From Sulfopaludibacter sp963815475 (GTDB lineage Bacteria; Acidobacteriota; Terriglobia; Bryobacterales; Bryobacteraceae), in NCBI GenBank assembly GCA_963815475.1, contig CAWFHD010000001.1, positions 1,488,001 to 1,552,000 of the forward strand: 64,000 bases of DNA. Direction: 5' to 3'. The notes beneath the pieces were generated by a model, which was not told the DNA's origin, made no database searches, and saw only the letters and a list, made by a program, of their open reading frames with translations. The translations under genes were made by a program, and so were the position numbers. Shown here in pieces: positions 7,901-17,774 of the stretch. The number at the start of each line of letters is the position of its first letter. Positions within the stretch are counted from its first letter, which is position 1.

Positions 7901-8078
7901 CTTCCCCTGAATTCGGAAAGGCGGCGGCAACGTCCGGTTCCAGGACGATCACGGCGCTTCCTGCAGCGTACCGGGAAGCGAATTTATTGGGTTCGCTCCG
8001 TTTGAAGTCATACTCCGGAAGAATCTCGTCAGGATCGACGCGACGGGATGCTACGCGCTTACCGGGTGATTTCTTCAT
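7821..8078 (-). CDS. BrnA-like antitoxin partner of BrnT
   Basis: An 85-residue protein: a basic N-terminus MKKSPGKRVASRRVDPDEIL, then PEYDFKRSEPNKFASRYAAG, VIVLEPDVAAAFPNSGEANE and ALRALAGIIQKHR. This EYDF...DPDVA...NEALR pattern is that of small antitoxins encoded after BrnT-like toxins. The ATG at 8078 has GGAGAG upstream and overlaps the 3' end of brnT by 20 bases, so the pair is translationally coupled. The antitoxin looks intact. It presumably binds BrnT and the shared promoter. Confidence 0.75.
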   Translation of the reverse strand: MKKSPGKRVASRRVDPDEILPEYDFKRSEPNKFASRYAAGSAVIVLEPDVAAAFPNSGEANEALRALAGIIQKHRQRRPTSRRSL

Positions 8079-8344
8079 AATCTTTTCTCTCCGGGTGGGT
8101 GGCCGGTCGGGCACTGATGATTCGAACAGCTTCGGCACGTTCGACGAACATGACTACCAGCAAACGCAGCTCTCTAGAAAATGCCCAACAGGACCAGCCG
8201 CTCCTCTACGGTTGAATGACGCGGATCGGCTACGACTCGACCCAATGGATCGCCGAAGAAGGTCGCCGCCTCCTCGAACGATACTTTGTGCTTGACGAGA
8301 TTTGCCGCAGCCTTTCGCGGATCCCACTCAAACTCCAGCGCCAA
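8059..8344 (-). CDS. brnT: BrnT-family RNase toxin with a single-base frameshift
   Basis: Minus-strand translation gives LEFEWDPRKAAANLVKHKVS, FEEAATFFGDPLGRVVADPR and ERLVLLGIF, followed by a stop (8176-8174). Removing one base of the AAAA run at 8178-8181 restores LRLLVVMFVERAEAVRIISA, RPATHPERKDYEEITR and a stop at 8061-8059. Together this is a complete BrnT (RelE-fold ribonuclease). The likely start is TTG at 8344; no ATG is available and an in-frame stop lies just upstream. It overlaps the antitoxin by 20 bases. Either a homopolymer error or an inactivated toxin. Confidence 0.8.
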
Positions 8345-8413
8345 CCCTGATTATACTTGCGGGCCGAAGATTGAAACGGCGCAACACGGCCGCGTCTTCA
8401 ACTATCACGAACA

Positions 8414-8716
8414 CTAGCCGACCACGGAATTACTCTTCTTAGACCAATTGCCGACCCGGATCCAGAGAATCTTCGGTGGATACCCTTCAAGGAAACTTCG
8501 CTGGCGGAAGTCAGCGTCTTTGGTGACAATCGCTAAACTGTGCTGGGCGGCATATGCCCAAATCGTGGTGTCCGTTGCTTCCCGGAGTCCGACATCTTCG
8601 TGGATGAGGCCTGGAAAGTCGTGCAAGATCTCATCTTCAGACATCCCGGAAGCGAAGTAGTCCAGTACGTCGTAGACCGGGCGGAGGTGGTCCGATGGCG
8701 ACGCTGCAGGATGCAA
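8414..8716 (-). pseudogene. Chimeric DUF433 / DUF5615 toxin-antitoxin relic
   Basis: The 100-residue frame joins two usually separate adjacent genes. Residues about 8-42 (HLRPVYDVLDYFASGMSEDE, ILHDFPGLIHEDV) are the C-terminal half of a DUF433 antitoxin. Residues about 42-92 (VGLREATDTTIWAYAAQHSL, AIVTKDADF, PKILWIRVGNWS) are the PIN-like DUF5615 toxin core. The N-terminus of DUF433, the DUF433 tail and the DUF5615 start have been lost at an ED-V junction. The DUF5615 C-terminus (LVFVIVEDAAVLRRFNL) continues in another frame down to 8328. The simplest reading is a deletion fusing the two genes followed by a frameshift. Almost certainly inactive. Confidence 0.75.
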
Positions 8717-8783
8717 GCGTGTTCTTGGGAGTAATCAACGGCTCGGGTCGTCTCGCTAGAACCCGAAGTGTCTATAATGAAAT

Positions 8784-9019
8784 ATGCCTGTAGAGTACGA
8801 TTTCGGTAGTGCCGAGTTCGACCGCGCGGTGCGCGTGCGGGCCGCAAAGCCTTCGCCGAAGCTCGTGCATCCGGCGTTCCCGTTTTCTATGTCGACGCGG
8901 ATAGCCTCAATGTAATGGAGCGTAATAACGGCCGGAAATTTGAGATTCGTTGGCTTCCGGGCGCCCCTTCCGGAGAAAACTACCAAGTCATACGCGAATT
9001 GACGGCGCACGCGGCCTAA
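8784..9019 (+). CDS. Small protein upstream of zeta-like kinase, frameshifted
   Basis: From ATG 8784 the frame reads MPVEYDFGSAEFDRAVRVRA and then is lost; a one-base shift at about 8847 continues AFAEARASGVPVFYVDADSL, NVMERNNGRKFEIRWLPGAP and NYQVIRELTAHAA to TAA 9017-9019. The joined product is about 78 residues and ends eight bases before the GTG of the zeta-like gene, the position of its usual small antitoxin-like partner. TATAAT at 8773-8778 lies only five bases before the ATG, suggesting a leaderless transcript. Function as antitoxin is inferred from position. Confidence 0.65.
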
Positions 9020-9026
9020 AGCGGCG

Positions 9027-9569
9027 GTGCCCACCCTCACTGTAATCTCAGGCCCGAATGGCTCTGGGAAATCAACGCTTGCGAGATCTGTTGATTTCGA
9101 GGGCCACGACCGGCTCTTAGATCCCGATGCAATCGCCATCCAACTGAACCCGCTGAATCCGTCCGCAGCGGCAATTGCCGCTGCAAAGCAGGTTCTCAAG
9201 CTCACGGCTGCTTACCTGAATCAAGGCGCGAGCTTTGCCATCGAGACAACTCTGTCCAGCCGGGGCAGAGTAAATCTCTTGCTCAGGGCAAAATCCCGAG
9301 GATACGTGGTGTTTATTGCCATGGACAGTCCGGAAAGATGCATCGCGCGCATCGGGTACCGGGCTGAGCGGGGCGGTCATTTTGTTCCGGATGCCGATGT
9401 GAGGCGCCGCTACTCCAGGAGCGTCGCCAATGCCGCCAACGCAGTCCTGTTGGCGGACTTCGTGCGCTTCTATGACAATTCTGGAGACGGCCCTCGCCTC
9501 GTTCTGGTGGCGGTGGCCGGGCAAGTCATGTGGCAGGCGGATGTGGTTCCAGAATGGGTCAAGCTGTGA
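9027..9569 (+). CDS. Zeta-toxin-like P-loop kinase (COG4185)
   Basis: A 180-residue protein from a GTG start. Walker A ISGPNGSGKSTLARS (residues 8-22), LLDPDAIAIQLNP, then SFAIETTLSSRG and the basic PERCIARIGYRAERGGHFVP (which resembles the zeta sugar-binding and lid segments) identify the COG4185 family of predicted ATPases related to zeta toxins. Such enzymes may phosphorylate UDP-GlcNAc or other small molecules; the real substrate here is unknown. It appears intact, whereas its small upstream partner is frameshifted. The GTG start immediately gives the family N-terminus MPTLTVISGPNG. Confidence 0.8.
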   Translation: MPTLTVISGPNGSGKSTLARSVDFEGHDRLLDPDAIAIQLNPLNPSAAAIAAAKQVLKLTAAYLNQGASFAIETTLSSRGRVNLLLRAKSRGYVVFIAMDSPERCIARIGYRAERGGHFVPDADVRRRYSRSVANAANAVLLADFVRFYDNSGDGPRLVLVAVAGQVMWQADVVPEWVKL

Positions 9570-9933
9570 ATCGCTGCCCGACCGCAGCTTGGCAGTCTTG
9601 CTCTTGGTGACGACTCGACGACTGGGACGCTTTACGGAGCAGCCACTGCGAACCCCTAAGGAGACCCGCAGATGCCAAGAGCGTTTGATCGGGACTGACG
9701 AATCAGATTTCCCAGAACCTTATCAGTCAGTAGCTCTGTTCCAGAGCGTGTCGCGTTCCAGCGGCCTCAATCGCCCGGGTCCTGACGGCAGCTACCCCAA
9801 TCGACCGGCCGTCAGGAATCTCGATGCACATTTCACAGTGACCTGGCGTTCATCGCAATCCCGCTGATTGCGCAAAGATAATCCGGGAGAGCCTGCGGCT
9901 GCTTTAGAATAGAATAAAACGCAGGAGACTTCG
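9570..9933. other. Gap without a recognisable gene
   Basis: No coding region is supported on either strand. Near the end TAGAAT (9905-9910) may be a -10 element for the next gene, but no convincing -35 is placed 16-18 bases upstream. The ribosome binding site AGGAGA of the next gene is clear. Confidence 0.5.
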
Positions 9934-11412
9934 ATGGCTTTTCCGCCGAAAGTGCAGCCGCAATGGAATATTCGGCCGGTATCTAGTGGAAATACCCGGC
10001 GGATCGAAGCTTTGGTACCCGGACAATCGAGTCCGGTCGGTCATGTCGATGTTCTCCTGAATGCGGGGCAGGCGCAGATCAACAATCCCCAGGTGCGGCC
10101 GGAATTTCGGCGCCAGGCGATCGGGTCCGGATTGATGCAGCGCGCGATGCAACTGGCACGCAGCAAAGGATGTGCCGCGGTGTCGCTGACCGCGCGGCCG
10201 AATGCGCCCGGTCTCGCGATGCACGGACCCGTCACGATGCACAGCCGGCTTGGATTTCGCACCGCGGGAATGACGGCGCAAGGGCAGCGGATGGAATACA
10301 GGCCGGCTCCTGCGGTTCAGATGAAACCTGCTGCGCGCCCGGCTGCGCCTTCGGTCTACCGGCCTTCCGCGCCTCCGGTTTACCGGCCGGTCGCGCAACC
10401 GAAGGCTTCGGGGTTATGGCGCCTCGGGCCGCTGCCGAGGGTTTTTCAGCCCGGTTTACATTCGCCGGCCGGAACCGTACAGCGCATGCTTGCGACGGCA
10501 AGCGGAGGGTTTGGCCCGCCCCCGCCTCCGTTCCCAAGCGGCGGCGGGTTCGGCGGAACCCCGGCGGCCGCGGCGGCGCCGGATCCGGCTGACGCGCTCA
10601 CCCAGAACCAGCTTCTTTGGCTGCGCCGCGCACAGGGAAACTTCGGCACCGGCACGTTCAGCACCGACGAGTGGGTCGCGTTCGTCACAGGTTACGGCTC
10701 GCTCGGGCACGAGGGTGCGCTGCGAGTGCTGCGTGAGTTGCGTCGGGCCGGCGTATTGTTCCCGCCGATCGAGGGACGGGTTCGTGAAGGGATCGTCTTC
10801 AGTCTTGACGCCGGGCAGGCCCAATCCGCGCCCCCGAGCGGGTCACGGATGAACAATCGGGAGGCATACGGGATGGGCAACCCAAGCCACGATGCGCGCA
10901 GCATGGTGCCTTTCTGGGCTGCTCACGCCCAAACGCCGCCGCCGCCGGGGCGCGATGAGAGAGAGCACTACATGAGCCCGAGCCGCCATTACCGCGTCGG
11001 CGACAACGCAGGCGGTTCCGTCATAGATCCCACCACGGGCCAGCAACTTGTCCTGCAAGGCCACCAGAATGCGGTCATGGGTCACCTGCCCAGCGCCAGT
11101 ACTTACATCAATGCCGGAGGGCATCAGTACTCGCCCGGCACGAACCGGCGTCACAATGCGTCGCCGTCGGCCTACGGGCAGGTCGAGGAGCGGCGTGCGT
11201 CCGCAGCGAGTGGCGCGCACGAGCCTCGTTACGATCCGCCCAGCCCTTCGGTCGGCTCCTGGCCAGGTTACTGGAATTCCGACCATCCGCGTTTCAACCC
11301 GAATCACCCGAGCTCGTGGGATTCCCATATCCGGCGACAGTGCCAGCATTGCAATCACAATCTCGACCTCCGCACTGCGACGCACTGTTCGAACTGCGGC
11401 GCGGCATACTGA
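9934..11412 (+). CDS. Polymorphic-toxin-like protein: GNAT + VYRP/VQRM linker + HNH-like region + zinc ribbon
   Basis: 492 residues with a mosaic layout. Residues about 10-122 form a GNAT acetyltransferase fold: the acetyl-CoA loop RRQAIGSGL (59-67) followed by MQRAMQLARSKGC and a LGFR end strand. Residues 122-180 are a Pro-rich linker with VYRP repeats, and VQRM (182-185) resembles a motif I associate with DUF4157/eCIS-linked toxins. A Gly/Pro tract leads to a helical segment (about 220-290). The C-terminal third has MGHLP (382-386), RRHN, SAYGQVEE and GAHE (427-430), resembling the spaced GH...E...H-E residues of HNH/GH-E nucleases, then a four-Cys zinc ribbon (C470, C473, C486, C489). Ribosome binding site AGGAGA is six bases from the ATG. 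No immunity gene is visible downstream. Nuclease identity is inference. Confidence 0.55.
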   Translation: MAFPPKVQPQWNIRPVSSGNTRRIEALVPGQSSPVGHVDVLLNAGQAQINNPQVRPEFRRQAIGSGLMQRAMQLARSKGCAAVSLTARPNAPGLAMHGPVTMHSRLGFRTAGMTAQGQRMEYRPAPAVQMKPAARPAAPSVYRPSAPPVYRPVAQPKASGLWRLGPLPRVFQPGLHSPAGTVQRMLATASGGFGPPPPPFPSGGGFGGTPAAAAAPDPADALTQNQLLWLRRAQGNFGTGTFSTDEWVAFVTGYGSLGHEGALRVLRELRRAGVLFPPIEGRVREGIVFSLDAGQAQSAPPSGSRMNNREAYGMGNPSHDARSMVPFWAAHAQTPPPPGRDEREHYMSPSRHYRVGDNAGGSVIDPTTGQQLVLQGHQNAVMGHLPSASTYINAGGHQYSPGTNRRHNASPSAYGQVEERRASAASGAHEPRYDPPSPSVGSWPGYWNSDHPRFNPNHPSSWDSHIRRQCQHCNHNLDLRTATHCSNCGAAY

Positions 11413-11935
11413 CACCGGCAGCTCGCGTGACGGGCGAGACGATGCCCGACACCCGTTTTATCTCGCCCCCCTCAACGCTGTTTTGAAGGGATGGACAATG
11501 ACAGAACCCATATAGCTGCATATAATCGCTAGCGAGATAACCTGAAAGGGTGTTTGTCGATCTAATCCGCGGAGTGGGCTGAAGAGCGGTGCAAATCGCG
11601 GTTTGCGCGTTTCCCGTCAACTTGACGGCTCTGCCCAACTTCCGGTGGGCGTGATCCGCCCGGAACTACCCGGCTCAATCACTCTGCACCGCGCGGCTAG
11701 TCGTTAACCACGTTTGAAGAGCGGCGGACCGGACACTCGTCATCGGCCGTCGAACTAGCGGAAAGGCGAATTCGGGAAACACAAGGAGAGGAAGCATCAA
11801 CGAGGGCGAAGGTGGACTGAATGCCGTAATGCGACCTGGACCGGGTTCCGCGCAGCTTCCGGTCCCCCCTTCGGACAACAAGCGCGTCCCCACCGCAAGC
11901 ATAGCGGCGGGCGCAACCATTGCCCTGGAGCCATC
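11413..11935. other. Gap without a recognisable gene
   Basis: Only very short frames occur. An inverted repeat GGGCGAGA (11430-11437) ... TCTCGCCC is separated by about 20 bases just after the toxin-like gene and could act as a terminator stem, but no T-run follows. No immunity-protein candidate was found here. Confidence 0.4.
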
Positions 11936-13996
<2,061 letters not shown>

Positions 13997-14227
13997 CGTC
14001 TATTCCCCCTTCGCAACCTCTCCGCATGCCAAGCAACGTGATCGGGCATGAACGTCGAGCTGAAATAATATAGTAGACGTGGCCGTAGCCGGATGGTAAC
14101 GCAATGAGAGCGTGATTCCCGCCGGGGCGCACGGTGCTTCCAGCAATTCGGGCCGCAACTCCTCTCGACGAACCGATCGGAGGCCGCCGGATTATCGGCG
14201 ACCCACGGCGTGTCCCAGCGTTTCCCC

Positions 14228-14256
14228 TTGACGACCTTACTATGCAGTAGTAAGAT
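14228..14256 (+). promoter_or_regulatory. Promoter and BlaI-type operator
   Basis: TTGACG (14228-14233), a 17-base spacer and TAAGAT (14251-14256) form the promoter. A perfect inverted repeat with 7-base arms and 5-base centre, CTTACTATGCAGTAGTAAG (14236-14254), fills the spacer and the start of the -10. The TACTA/TAGTA halves resemble BlaI/MecI operators, so autorepression by the BlaI-like protein is very likely. Confidence 0.85.
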
Positions 14257-14268
14257 CAAGATCAACAC

Positions 14269-14670
14269 ATGAAGAAGCCCAAGCTCGCCAAGCTCGAACT
14301 TCGGATTCTGGAAGCGCTGTGGGCCCAGGGAGGGGCCACTATGCGGGAGATTCAGGAGACATTTCCCGAACCCCGCCCTGCCTACACCACCATCACAAAC
14401 ACGGTGTACCGGATGGAAGCCAAGCGCGCCGTACGGCGAGTAAGGAAGATCGGAAACGCGGACATTTTCGAGCCACTGATCGCAAAGGACGCCGCGCGGG
14501 ATGGGCTGCTCGATGAGATTTTGAGCTTTTTCGGGGGACGGCCGCAACCCATGATGGCGCAACTCATCGAGTCCGGCAAACTAACGCTTGACGACATACG
14601 CGAGCTGGAAAAGGCCGCGGCCGAAGCTGACCGCCAACGGAAGGCGGAAAGGATGCGGAAATCGAAATGA
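14269..14670 (+). CDS. blaI: BlaI/MecI/CopY-family repressor
   Basis: 133 residues. The winged-helix N-terminus contains LAKLELRILEALWAQGGATM, REIQETF and the recognition-helix region AYTTITNTVYRMEAK, as in BlaI/MecI repressors; the C-terminal helices (about 85-130) would dimerise and carry the cleavage-sensitive region. It overlaps the next gene by ATGA (14667-14670). The palindrome immediately upstream is its presumed operator. In this family, relief of repression follows proteolysis triggered by the adjacent BlaR1-type sensor. There is no beta-lactamase gene nearby, so the controlled regulon is unknown. Confidence 0.9.
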   Translation: MKKPKLAKLELRILEALWAQGGATMREIQETFPEPRPAYTTITNTVYRMEAKRAVRRVRKIGNADIFEPLIAKDAARDGLLDEILSFFGGRPQPMMAQLIESGKLTLDDIRELEKAAAEADRQRKAERMRKSK

Positions 14671-16439
14671 CTACATCTTTCATCATCAACCATTTGTGGC
14701 AATCATCATGCTTCGCGCTTTTGGCGGGATTGCTCGCGTTCGTCCTGCGCAAGAATTCACCAAAGGTACGCTACTGGGTTTGGCTGAGCGCATCGCTGAA
14801 ATTTCTCATACCGTTCGCGTTGCTGGTGAGCCTTGGAGGTGTGGTTCCGCGTCCAACCCGGCGCCCGGTGTCCGTTGCGGCTCCTGTTTTTCCGAACGCC
14901 CTCGTTCAAATTGCGCAACCGTTTTCGCCGATTCTTACGCCAACTGTTTCCGTGCATACCCCACTCGATTGGGCGCCGGTTGCGATCGGTGCGGTGTGGG
15001 TCCTCGGGTTTTTGGCAATCATGCTGGGAAGATGCCGCAGTTGGCTAGGATTTCGAGCAGCACTGCGAACCAGCACGCCCATTGAACTTCCGATCCCGAT
15101 ACCGGCACTTATCACGCCTGGCGCGGAGGAACCGGGCGTCGTGGGTTTTCTGCGTCCGGTCCTGGTTCTACCGGCACAGTTCCTGGAACACCTGAATCCT
15201 CGACAGCTTGGGGCGATTCTCACGCACGAACTTTGCCACGTGAAACGCCGGGACAATCTCTTCGCCGGCGTGCACATGATGGTGGAAGCGATCTTCTGGT
15301 TCCATCCGCTGGTGTGGTGGATCGGAACGCGCATGGTTGAGGAGCGCGAACTGGCATGTGACGAAGAAGTTCTGCGAAGGGGCTGCGAACCATCGGACTA
15401 CGTGGAAGGCATATTGAAGGTCTGCCGCTTTTACGTGGAATCCCCGCTACCCTGCATTTCAGGAGTAACCGGCGCGGATGTGAAGAGGCGTGTCCGCGCA
15501 ATCCTTGCGGGAAGCATTGCAGACGAGTTAAGCGCTGCGAGAAAGATGACTCTGACGACGATCGGTCTGGCAGTGGTCGCGGCGCCCATCCTGATCGGCG
15601 TTCTGAACGCGCCTGCGATTCGCGCTCAAAGCGCGCCCGTAGCTACGCCGAAATTCGAAGTAGTCTCGATCAAACCGTGTGAGTTTCGGCAGAACATCAT
15701 CTCGGATATGGCGCCTCAGGGCAATTCAACGCCCGGGAATCTCAGGACTGGTTGCTTTCCTTTGCTCGATGCGAATGGCAGGGGCCTGATTCGGGGCGCA
15801 TATGCATCGAACCCATTTACTCCGATCAACGGAGGTCCATCCTGGATCCACTCCGCCGCTTATGAGATCAATGCCAGGGCGGAAGGAAGTCCGAGCGTGA
15901 GGACGATGAACGGCCCAATGACGCGAGGGCTCCTGGAAGAGTATTTTCACCTGAAGATCCACCAGCAAATCGCCGAGGGCCCTGTTTTTTTCTTAACGGT
16001 CGCGCGTGGAGGGCCGAAGCTGCACTCGTTCGTTGCAGGAAGCTGCGCGCCCCATGACACGGCTCCGCCAGACCCGCTCCCGCCGGGACAGAAGTATTGC
16101 GAAAACAATATGAGCGGCGGATCGCCCGCCTCCATCGAAGCTCAAGGGACGACACTCGATGACTTTTCCAGCATGCTTTTCGCAATCTTGGGCCGCCCGG
16201 TATTCAACAAGACCGGAATCGCAGGCCGATTCGATATTCGTATCGAGTTCTCGCGAGAGGGAACCAGGTTTTCCCCTCTTCGGCCGACGGAGCCCGCCGA
16301 CGGCAGCTCCCCGGCATCCGACCCGACAACTTCGATATTCACTGCGCTCCAGGAAGAACTCGGCCTGAAATTAGAACCGGCGAAAGGACCGGTTGAAACG
16401 TTCGTGATCGACCACATAGAGAGGCCTGCGGGGAACTGA
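14667..16439 (+). CDS. M56 (BlaR1-like) sensor metallopeptidase fused to a TIGR03435 domain
   Basis: 590 residues. The N-terminal half is BlaR1-like: transmembrane segments near 10-26, 38-58, 105-122 and 290-315, the gluzincin motif HELCH (187-191) and downstream EERELACDEEVL (225-236). After the last membrane segment a periplasmic domain begins at PKFEVVSIKPC (about 326) and runs to the end; NGGPSWI, MTRGLLEEYFHLKIH, GPVFFLTVARGGPKL, NKTGIAGRFDIRIEF and FVIDHIERP are the hallmarks of TIGR03435, a family expanded in Solibacter. It replaces the penicillin-binding sensor of classical BlaR1. The inferred role is to sense an unknown periplasmic ligand and cleave the BlaI-like repressor. Confidence 0.88.
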   Translation: MTTSFIINHLWQSSCFALLAGLLAFVLRKNSPKVRYWVWLSASLKFLIPFALLVSLGGVVPRPTRRPVSVAAPVFPNALVQIAQPFSPILTPTVSVHTPLDWAPVAIGAVWVLGFLAIMLGRCRSWLGFRAALRTSTPIELPIPIPALITPGAEEPGVVGFLRPVLVLPAQFLEHLNPRQLGAILTHELCHVKRRDNLFAGVHMMVEAIFWFHPLVWWIGTRMVEERELACDEEVLRRGCEPSDYVEGILKVCRFYVESPLPCISGVTGADVKRRVRAILAGSIADELSAARKMTLTTIGLAVVAAPILIGVLNAPAIRAQSAPVATPKFEVVSIKPCEFRQNIISDMAPQGNSTPGNLRTGCFPLLDANGRGLIRGAYASNPFTPINGGPSWIHSAAYEINARAEGSPSVRTMNGPMTRGLLEEYFHLKIHQQIAEGPVFFLTVARGGPKLHSFVAGSCAPHDTAPPDPLPPGQKYCENNMSGGSPASIEAQGTTLDDFSSMLFAILGRPVFNKTGIAGRFDIRIEFSREGTRFSPLRPTEPADGSSPASDPTTSIFTALQEELGLKLEPAKGPVETFVIDHIERPAGN

Positions 16440-16607
16440 TAGGACCACCCGCGTTTCACCAAGTCAGAACCGACAAGACTCGTGGAGAGCTGACGTTCCA
16501 TCTGTTCCGGCAACAGCTCTTCGAAAAAGCCCGCAAGTTTGCGGTCGGTGGGTTAGTAATATCCAGCTTCACGACTAACAGGTCCGCGAATTTGCCAAGA
16601 GCTCGGG

Positions 16608-16905
16608 CTAGGGAATGGTTCTCTCGGTCATGCGACGGCTGACTACGCCCCCAAGTCGGCTTGTGCGAAACCGAGGGAGGAGGCTTGAGCTTCGCAGGTC
16701 TTCAGTCCTGCCGCAGACTTTATAAGGCTGCCCAACGCGAACATCTTCACGGAGTCGCGGACCTGGCGGTTGCGGCAGGGCTGGCTTGCGGCTACCGAGG
16801 GCCAAACTCGCCGAGCAGCACCGCGTTAGAGCCTCCGCCGTGAGGCTGACCGGCGCTGGCGATGTTTCTGTATGATTCCCGCTAGTTCGCGCAACGACTC
16901 ATTTC
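16608..16905. repeat. Copy 2 of the duplicated antitoxin 3' end plus spacer
   Basis: This direct repeat of 7672-7900 lies in the otherwise gene-free 16440-16950 stretch. It contains an additional segment at about 16670-16750, including GTCCTGCCGCAGACTTTA, which resembles the structured repeat at 30140-30227. This suggests that a small dispersed repeat entered one copy after duplication. The bases 16440-16607 show nothing recognisable. Confidence 0.8.
16826..16900 (-). pseudogene. Relic of a BrnA-like antitoxin 3' end
   Basis: Minus-strand translation gives ESLRELAGIIQKHRQRRSAS and RRRL plus stop, against EALRALAGIIQKHRQRRPTS and RRSL plus stop in the intact antitoxin at 7821-8078. Only about 25 codons are left and there is no start. 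It is part of the duplicated segment. Confidence 0.8.
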
Positions 16906-16950
16906 CGATGGGAATGCTAAAATCCAAAGCGTCAAGAGCCCTTCGCCCCG

Positions 16951-17526
16951 ATGAACACCAACGATCAGCGATTCAATCTATTTCTTCGGGAAGGCAAGGG
17001 GTGGGATCTGCTGCCGGGTGTAGTGACCCTTGATGCAAGCGGCATTGCCTGCCAGAACGAACAGGGCAATACGCACTTGGATTTTGCGGCCGTTCAGCGG
17101 ATCTTCCTCTGGGTGGCACAGGACGAAGGCTCAGCCCCCACCTGGCATTGCGGAATCAGCGGCGGCGGAGGTCATATCTTGATCGGCAGTTCGGGTCGAT
17201 CCTGCCAGACCAAAGAGAGCGAGGCTCAGTATCGCGACTTCGTTTTGGCTCTCCACCGGCGACTCAGCACGTGTGCGCATCCCATTGAATTTGCCACCCT
17301 ACCCAGGGTGAAGCGAAGAGTACTGTGGCTCTTTCTGGCGGGGCTGGGCACATACCTTTGCCTGCTCATCGTCATTCCCTCGGTGACCGGTCTTGCCGGC
17401 GACAGTCTGGCGCTCTGGATCCCTCTGTCGATCGCCCTGCTCGTTTATGGAATCGCGCTGGGCTTGCAGCGGCGAGAGAAACAATTCTATTCCCCCAGCG
17501 ACATTCCCGACCGATTGCTGCCGTGA
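16951..17526 (+). CDS. Hypothetical membrane protein, 191 aa
   Basis: No specific family was recognised. The first 105 residues look like a soluble beta-rich domain (LLPGVVTLDASGIACQNEQG, AAVQRIFLWVAQDEG), reminiscent of PH-like bacterial domains. Two transmembrane helices follow (about 119-139, LWLFLAGLGTYLCLLIVIP, and 146-166, LALWIPLSIALLVYGIALGL) and the tail is cytoplasmic and charged. The start is the first ATG after the duplicated repeat; no strong ribosome binding site is visible (AGAGCCC). It stands alone between the repeat and a converging aldo/keto reductase gene. Confidence 0.6.
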   Translation: MNTNDQRFNLFLREGKGWDLLPGVVTLDASGIACQNEQGNTHLDFAAVQRIFLWVAQDEGSAPTWHCGISGGGGHILIGSSGRSCQTKESEAQYRDFVLALHRRLSTCAHPIEFATLPRVKRRVLWLFLAGLGTYLCLLIVIPSVTGLAGDSLALWIPLSIALLVYGIALGLQRREKQFYSPSDIPDRLLP

Positions 17527-17685
17527 ATTATCGGAGTGCCGATCGAGAAAAGAGCCGCCGGCGCCGGAGCCCGGAGGCCCGCAGAACAAAGTTGTCCGGC
17601 CGCTCCGGGCCAGTCGGCGAGTCGTACAGCGAGTTGTTTCACAGGATTGAAAAAACGGTCGGGCGAAGACAGGGTCAAAAACCGG

Positions 17686-17733
17686 TCCGAGCTTCGCTCG
17701 GATTGGCAGGCGGAAGCGTCTACCCCACCAAGC
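17686..17733. repeat. REP-like hairpin repeat, copy A
   Basis: A perfect hairpin TCCGAGCTTCGCTCGGA (17686-17702) is followed by TTGGCAGGCGGAAGCGTC. The same block in inverted orientation lies at 41548-41590 after the large TonB receptor gene. The 17527-17774 spacer otherwise shows no gene. Confidence 0.75.
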
Positions 17734-17774
17734 ACATCGACGTTCCGGCAGGGGGCCGGGGGACTTGCCGGTTG

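Noticed and set aside
8773..8778. Full sigma-70 promoter before the zeta-associated small gene
   Set aside because: TATAAT is good but no acceptable -35 lies 16-18 bases upstream, so only the -10 is mentioned.
14269..16439. Beta-lactam resistance operon
   Set aside because: BlaI/BlaR1-like genes are present, but the sensor lacks a penicillin-binding domain and no beta-lactamase is adjacent.
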